A stretch of DNA of 64,000 bases from DASQWP01 sp050697555 (GTDB taxonomy: Bacteria > Actinomycetota > Thermoleophilia > Gaiellales > Gaiellaceae). Below, piece after piece: positions 61,782-64,000 of this stretch. Every line of letters starts with the position of its first letter. The first letter of the stretch is position 1. Where the stretch lies: assembly GCA_050697555.1 (NCBI GenBank), contig JBOHAD010000006.1, forward strand, positions 1 through 64,000, in the 5' to 3' direction. Position numbers and translations under genes: made by a program. The notes beneath the pieces were generated by a model, which saw nothing but the letters and a program-made list of their open reading frames with translations, was not told the DNA's origin and searched no databases.

Positions 61782-62773
61782 GCCCGCGCCTCCGCCGTGG
61801 CGACGCTCGCCAGCGACAGCTCGTACGGCGGCCGGTGCGCGCCCAGCTCGGTCACGACGGCCGTGACGAGTCCCCCCGGCGTGACGTCGAAGGCCGGATT
61901 GCGCGCGGGGAAGCGGCCGGTCAGCTCGGCGGCGTCGCGCTCCTCGATCGGGATCTCCGCGCCCGTCGGCGTCGCCAGGTCGACCGTCGAGGTGGGCGCC
62001 ACGACGTAGAACGGAAGGCCGTGGTGCGCGGCCAGCACGGCGAGCGCGTACGTGCCGATCTTGTTCGCCGTATCGCCGTTGCCGGCGATGCGGTCTGCCC
62101 CGGTGAGGACGGCGCTCACCTCCCCGCGGGCCATCATCGCGCCCGCGGCCGAGTCGGCGATCACCGTGTGGGGGATGCCGGCGCGCTCGAGCTCCCACGC
62201 CGTCAGGCGGCTTCCCTGAAGGAGCGGTCGGGTCTCGTCGACGAAGACGTGCTCGAGGAGGCCCTGCGTCCAGGCGGCGCGTAGGGCGCCGAGCGCGGTG
62301 CCGATCCCTCCCGTGGCGAGCCCGCCCGTGTTGCAGTGCGTGAGGGCCCGCGTCCCGGGGGTGAGCAGCGCCGCCGCGTGCTCGGCCATCCGCCGGCAGC
62401 GCTCGACCTCCTCGCGATGGAGCGCCCGCGCCCGCTCCGCGAGGCCGCCGTCGGTCTCGCGCATCTCCCGGATCGCCCACGCGAGGTTGACGGCGGTGGG
62501 TCGGGAGGCGAGGAGCGTGGCGGCGGCCTCGTCGAGGTTCTCGCCCTGCTCGGCGGCGAGGGCGTACCCGTAGGCGGCCGCGATGCCGATCGCCGGCGCG
62601 CCGCGGACGGCGAGGGTGCGAATCGCCTCCGCCACCTCGGCCGCGGAGCGGCACTCGAGGTGTTCGAGGTCCTCGGGAAGCCTTCGCTGATCCAGGAGGA
62701 CGACGCGGCCGTCCTCGAGACGCAGGATCTCGTCGGGCTGGAGCTCACCCCTCTCCGGAAAATGCGTGAGCAT
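61778..62773 (-). CDS. mtnA: Methylthioribose-1-phosphate isomerase
   Basis: 331 residues with the MtnA/eIF2B-alpha family residues: LAVRGAPAIGIAAAYG, the catalytic-Cys loop LTHCNTGGLATGG and the Asp site VLTGADRIAGNGDTANKIGT. It converts methylthioribose-1-phosphate to the ribulose form in methionine salvage. ATG 62773 sits in the right arm of a 13-bp hairpin that also covers its weak ribosome-binding region. It starts 12 bp after the ahcY stop. Confidence 0.93.
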   Translation of the reverse strand: MLTHFPERGELQPDEILRLEDGRVVLLDQRRLPEDLEHLECRSAAEVAEAIRTLAVRGAPAIGIAAAYGYALAAEQGENLDEAAATLLASRPTAVNLAWAIREMRETDGGLAERARALHREEVERCRRMAEHAAALLTPGTRALTHCNTGGLATGGIGTALGALRAAWTQGLLEHVFVDETRPLLQGSRLTAWELERAGIPHTVIADSAAGAMMARGEVSAVLTGADRIAGNGDTANKIGTYALAVLAAHHGLPFYVVAPTSTVDLATPTGAEIPIEERDAAELTGRFPARNPAFDVTPGGLVTAVVTELGAHRPPYELSLASVATAEARA

Positions 62774-62782
62774 TTTCCGGAG
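62753..62782 (-). promoter_or_regulatory. Hairpin over the mtnA start codon
   Basis: Arms 62753-62765 and 62770-62782 (CTCCGGAAAATGC and complement) are perfect over 13 bp with loop GTGA. The hairpin lies between the ahcY stop and the first mtnA codons and buries the mtnA ATG. It could lower mtnA translation relative to ahcY or stabilise the ahcY 3' end. Confidence 0.65.
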
Positions 62783-62785
62783 CTG

Positions 62786-64000
62786 CTAAGTTCCTTCGTC
62801 CCACGAGGTCAGGTAGCGGGCCTGCTCCTCGGTGAGGCGGTCGATCTCGATACCCATGCTCTCCAGCTTGAGGCGCGCGATCTCGCGGTCGATTTCCTCC
62901 GGCACGTCGTAGACGCGCGGCTCGAGCTCGTCCGCATTGGCGACGACGTACTCGGCCGAGAGCGCCTGGTTGGCGAAGCTCATGTCCATGACCGAGGCGG
63001 GGTGGCCCTCGGCGGCGGCGAGGTTGACGAGCCGGCCCTCGCCGACGAGATAGAGGCGACGGCCGTCCCCGAGCGCGAACTCCTCGACGTTCTCCCGCGC
63101 CACGCGCGTGGAGTCGGCGAGCTCGCGCAGGGCCGGGATCTCGATCTCCACGTTGAAGTGGCCGGAGTTGGCGAGGATGGCACCGTCCTTCATGCGCTCG
63201 ATGTGCGTGCGCGTGATAACCGACTTGTCGCCGGTGACGGTGACGAAGATGTCGCCCACCTCCGCAGCGCGCTGCATGGGCATCACCTCGAACCCGTCCA
63301 TCGCCGCCTCGAGCGCGCGCATGGGATCGACCTCGGTGACGATCACGTGCGAGCCCATCCCCTTCGCCCGCATGGCGATTCCGCGCCCGCACCAGCCGTA
63401 GCCCGCCACGACGAAGCGGCGGCCGGCGAGGAGGACGTTCGTCGCGCGGATGATCCCGTCGATCGTGGACTGGCCCGTGCCGTAGCGATTGTCGAAGAGA
63501 TGCTTCGTCTTCGCTTCGTTCACCGCCACGATCGGGAAGCCGAGATCGCCCTGCGCCTCGAGAGCCTTCAGGCGGATGACGCCCGTGGTCGTCTCCTCGG
63601 TCCCGCCGACGATGTCGCCCAGCTGGTCGCGCCGCTTCGAGTGCAGGTAGCCGATCACGTCCGCGCCGTCGTCCATCGTCAGCTGCGGGCGGTGGTCGAC
63701 GGCGGCCTCGATGTGGGAGTAGTACGTGTCGTTGTCCTCGCCGCGGATGGCGAAGACCGAGACCCCGTACTCCTCGACGAGTGCCGCCGCGACGTCGTCC
63801 TGGGTGGAGAGCGGATTGGAGGCGCAGAGGACGACGTCAGCTCCGCCGGCCTCGAGCGTGCGCGCAAGGTTCGCCGTCTCGGTCGTCACGTGCAGGCAGG
63901 CCGAGACGCGGAAGCCCTCGAGGGGGCGCTCGCGCCCGAAGCGCTCTCGGATCGCCGCGAGCACGGGCATTTGGCGGTCGGCCCACTCGATGCGGAGGAC
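62786..64000 (-). CDS. ahcY: S-adenosylhomocysteine hydrolase, N-terminus beyond the window
   Basis: 404 residues visible, missing the N-terminal start. ACLHVTTETANLARTL, CASNPLSTQDDVAAAL, YGTGQSTIDGIIRATN and the NAD motif VAGYGWCGRGIAMRAKG identify AhcY; GYGWCGRG and NSGHFNVEI are the variant found in archaeal/Thermotoga-type enzymes rather than GYGDVGKG. It splits S-adenosylhomocysteine to adenosine and homocysteine. First of three genes with mtnA and a nucleotidyltransferase. C-terminus is SWDEGT. Confidence 0.95.
   Translation of the reverse strand, partial: VLRIEWADRQMPVLAAIRERFGRERPLEGFRVSACLHVTTETANLARTLEAGGADVVLCASNPLSTQDDVAAALVEEYGVSVFAIRGEDNDTYYSHIEAAVDHRPQLTMDDGADVIGYLHSKRRDQLGDIVGGTEETTTGVIRLKALEAQGDLGFPIVAVNEAKTKHLFDNRYGTGQSTIDGIIRATNVLLAGRRFVVAGYGWCGRGIAMRAKGMGSHVIVTEVDPMRALEAAMDGFEVMPMQRAAEVGDIFVTVTGDKSVITRTHIERMKDGAILANSGHFNVEIEIPALRELADSTRVARENVEEFALGDGRRLYLVGEGRLVNLAAAEGHPASVMDMSFANQALSAEYVVANADELEPRVYDVPEEIDREIARLKLESMGIEIDRLTEEQARYLTSWDEGT

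Overview
The window is high-GC bacterial DNA with dense genes, many 1-4 bp start/stop overlaps and frequent GTG/TTG starts. The gene content (long-form HPF, a tandem-GNAT protein, class III cyclase/ATPase/TPR proteins, an AhcY with the GYGWCGRG variant, a tmRNA-SmpB-RNase R-CtpA-FtsXE-PrfB-SecA block) fits a deep-branching actinobacterium of the Thermoleophilia/Gaiellales-Solirubrobacter type. That placement is inference from content; there is no rRNA here to settle it.

Layout. (1) 1-10.6 kb: one minus-strand operon of ten genes running off the left edge: GntR regulator, CaiB-type CoA-transferase, HMG-CoA-lyase-like protein, HyuA, HyuB, isochorismatase-like amidase, LeuC-like, LeuD-like, DUF3891 protein, alpha/beta hydrolase. 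It can be read as a catabolic route: ring opening of a cyclic imide or hydantoin, amide hydrolysis, hydration of an unsaturated diacid, CoA activation, C-C cleavage. A palindromic operator sits between gntR and a divergent DehI-like gene. (2) 11.3-26.6 kb: a membrane-anchored propeller protein, a beta-hydroxyacid dehydrogenase, an AA_synth protein, three GT-C-like membrane proteins, a second HMG-CoA lyase, a methyltransferase, an ornithine cyclodeaminase-like protein, a GNAT protein, a sulfurtransferase, a 166-nt palindromic element, a sugar-dehydrogenase-like protein, an MBL hydrolase, a cupredoxin and a membrane protein. (3) 26.6-42.8 kb: signalling. Two giant cyclase/ATPase/TPR proteins with opposite domain order flank a degenerate GGDEF protein, an HTH/coiled-coil protein, a lipoprotein, and a three-gene PAS x3 / histidine kinase / receiver-PAS-kinase cassette.

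(4) 42.9-46.4 kb: a scarred accretion zone: a frameshifted AraC remnant, a VOC gene with a replaced C-terminus, a TOPRIM gene with a 3' frameshift, and a 1.8-kb island carrying a selenium-binding-protein (SBP56) gene between two 27-bp copies of the tmRNA 3' end. (5) 46.4-64 kb: housekeeping: ssrA, smpB, rnr, ctpA, ftsX, ftsE, prfB (programmed frameshift kept), secA, hpf, comF, a secreted M6 metalloprotease, a sugar-nucleotide transferase, mtnA and ahcY (cut by the right edge). The last three form a methylthioadenosine/S-adenosylhomocysteine salvage operon with a strong hairpin over the mtnA start.

Two genes (leuC-like and ftsX) appear to start with CTG, each supported by conserved N-terminal residues, a Shine-Dalgarno sequence and coupled overlap.
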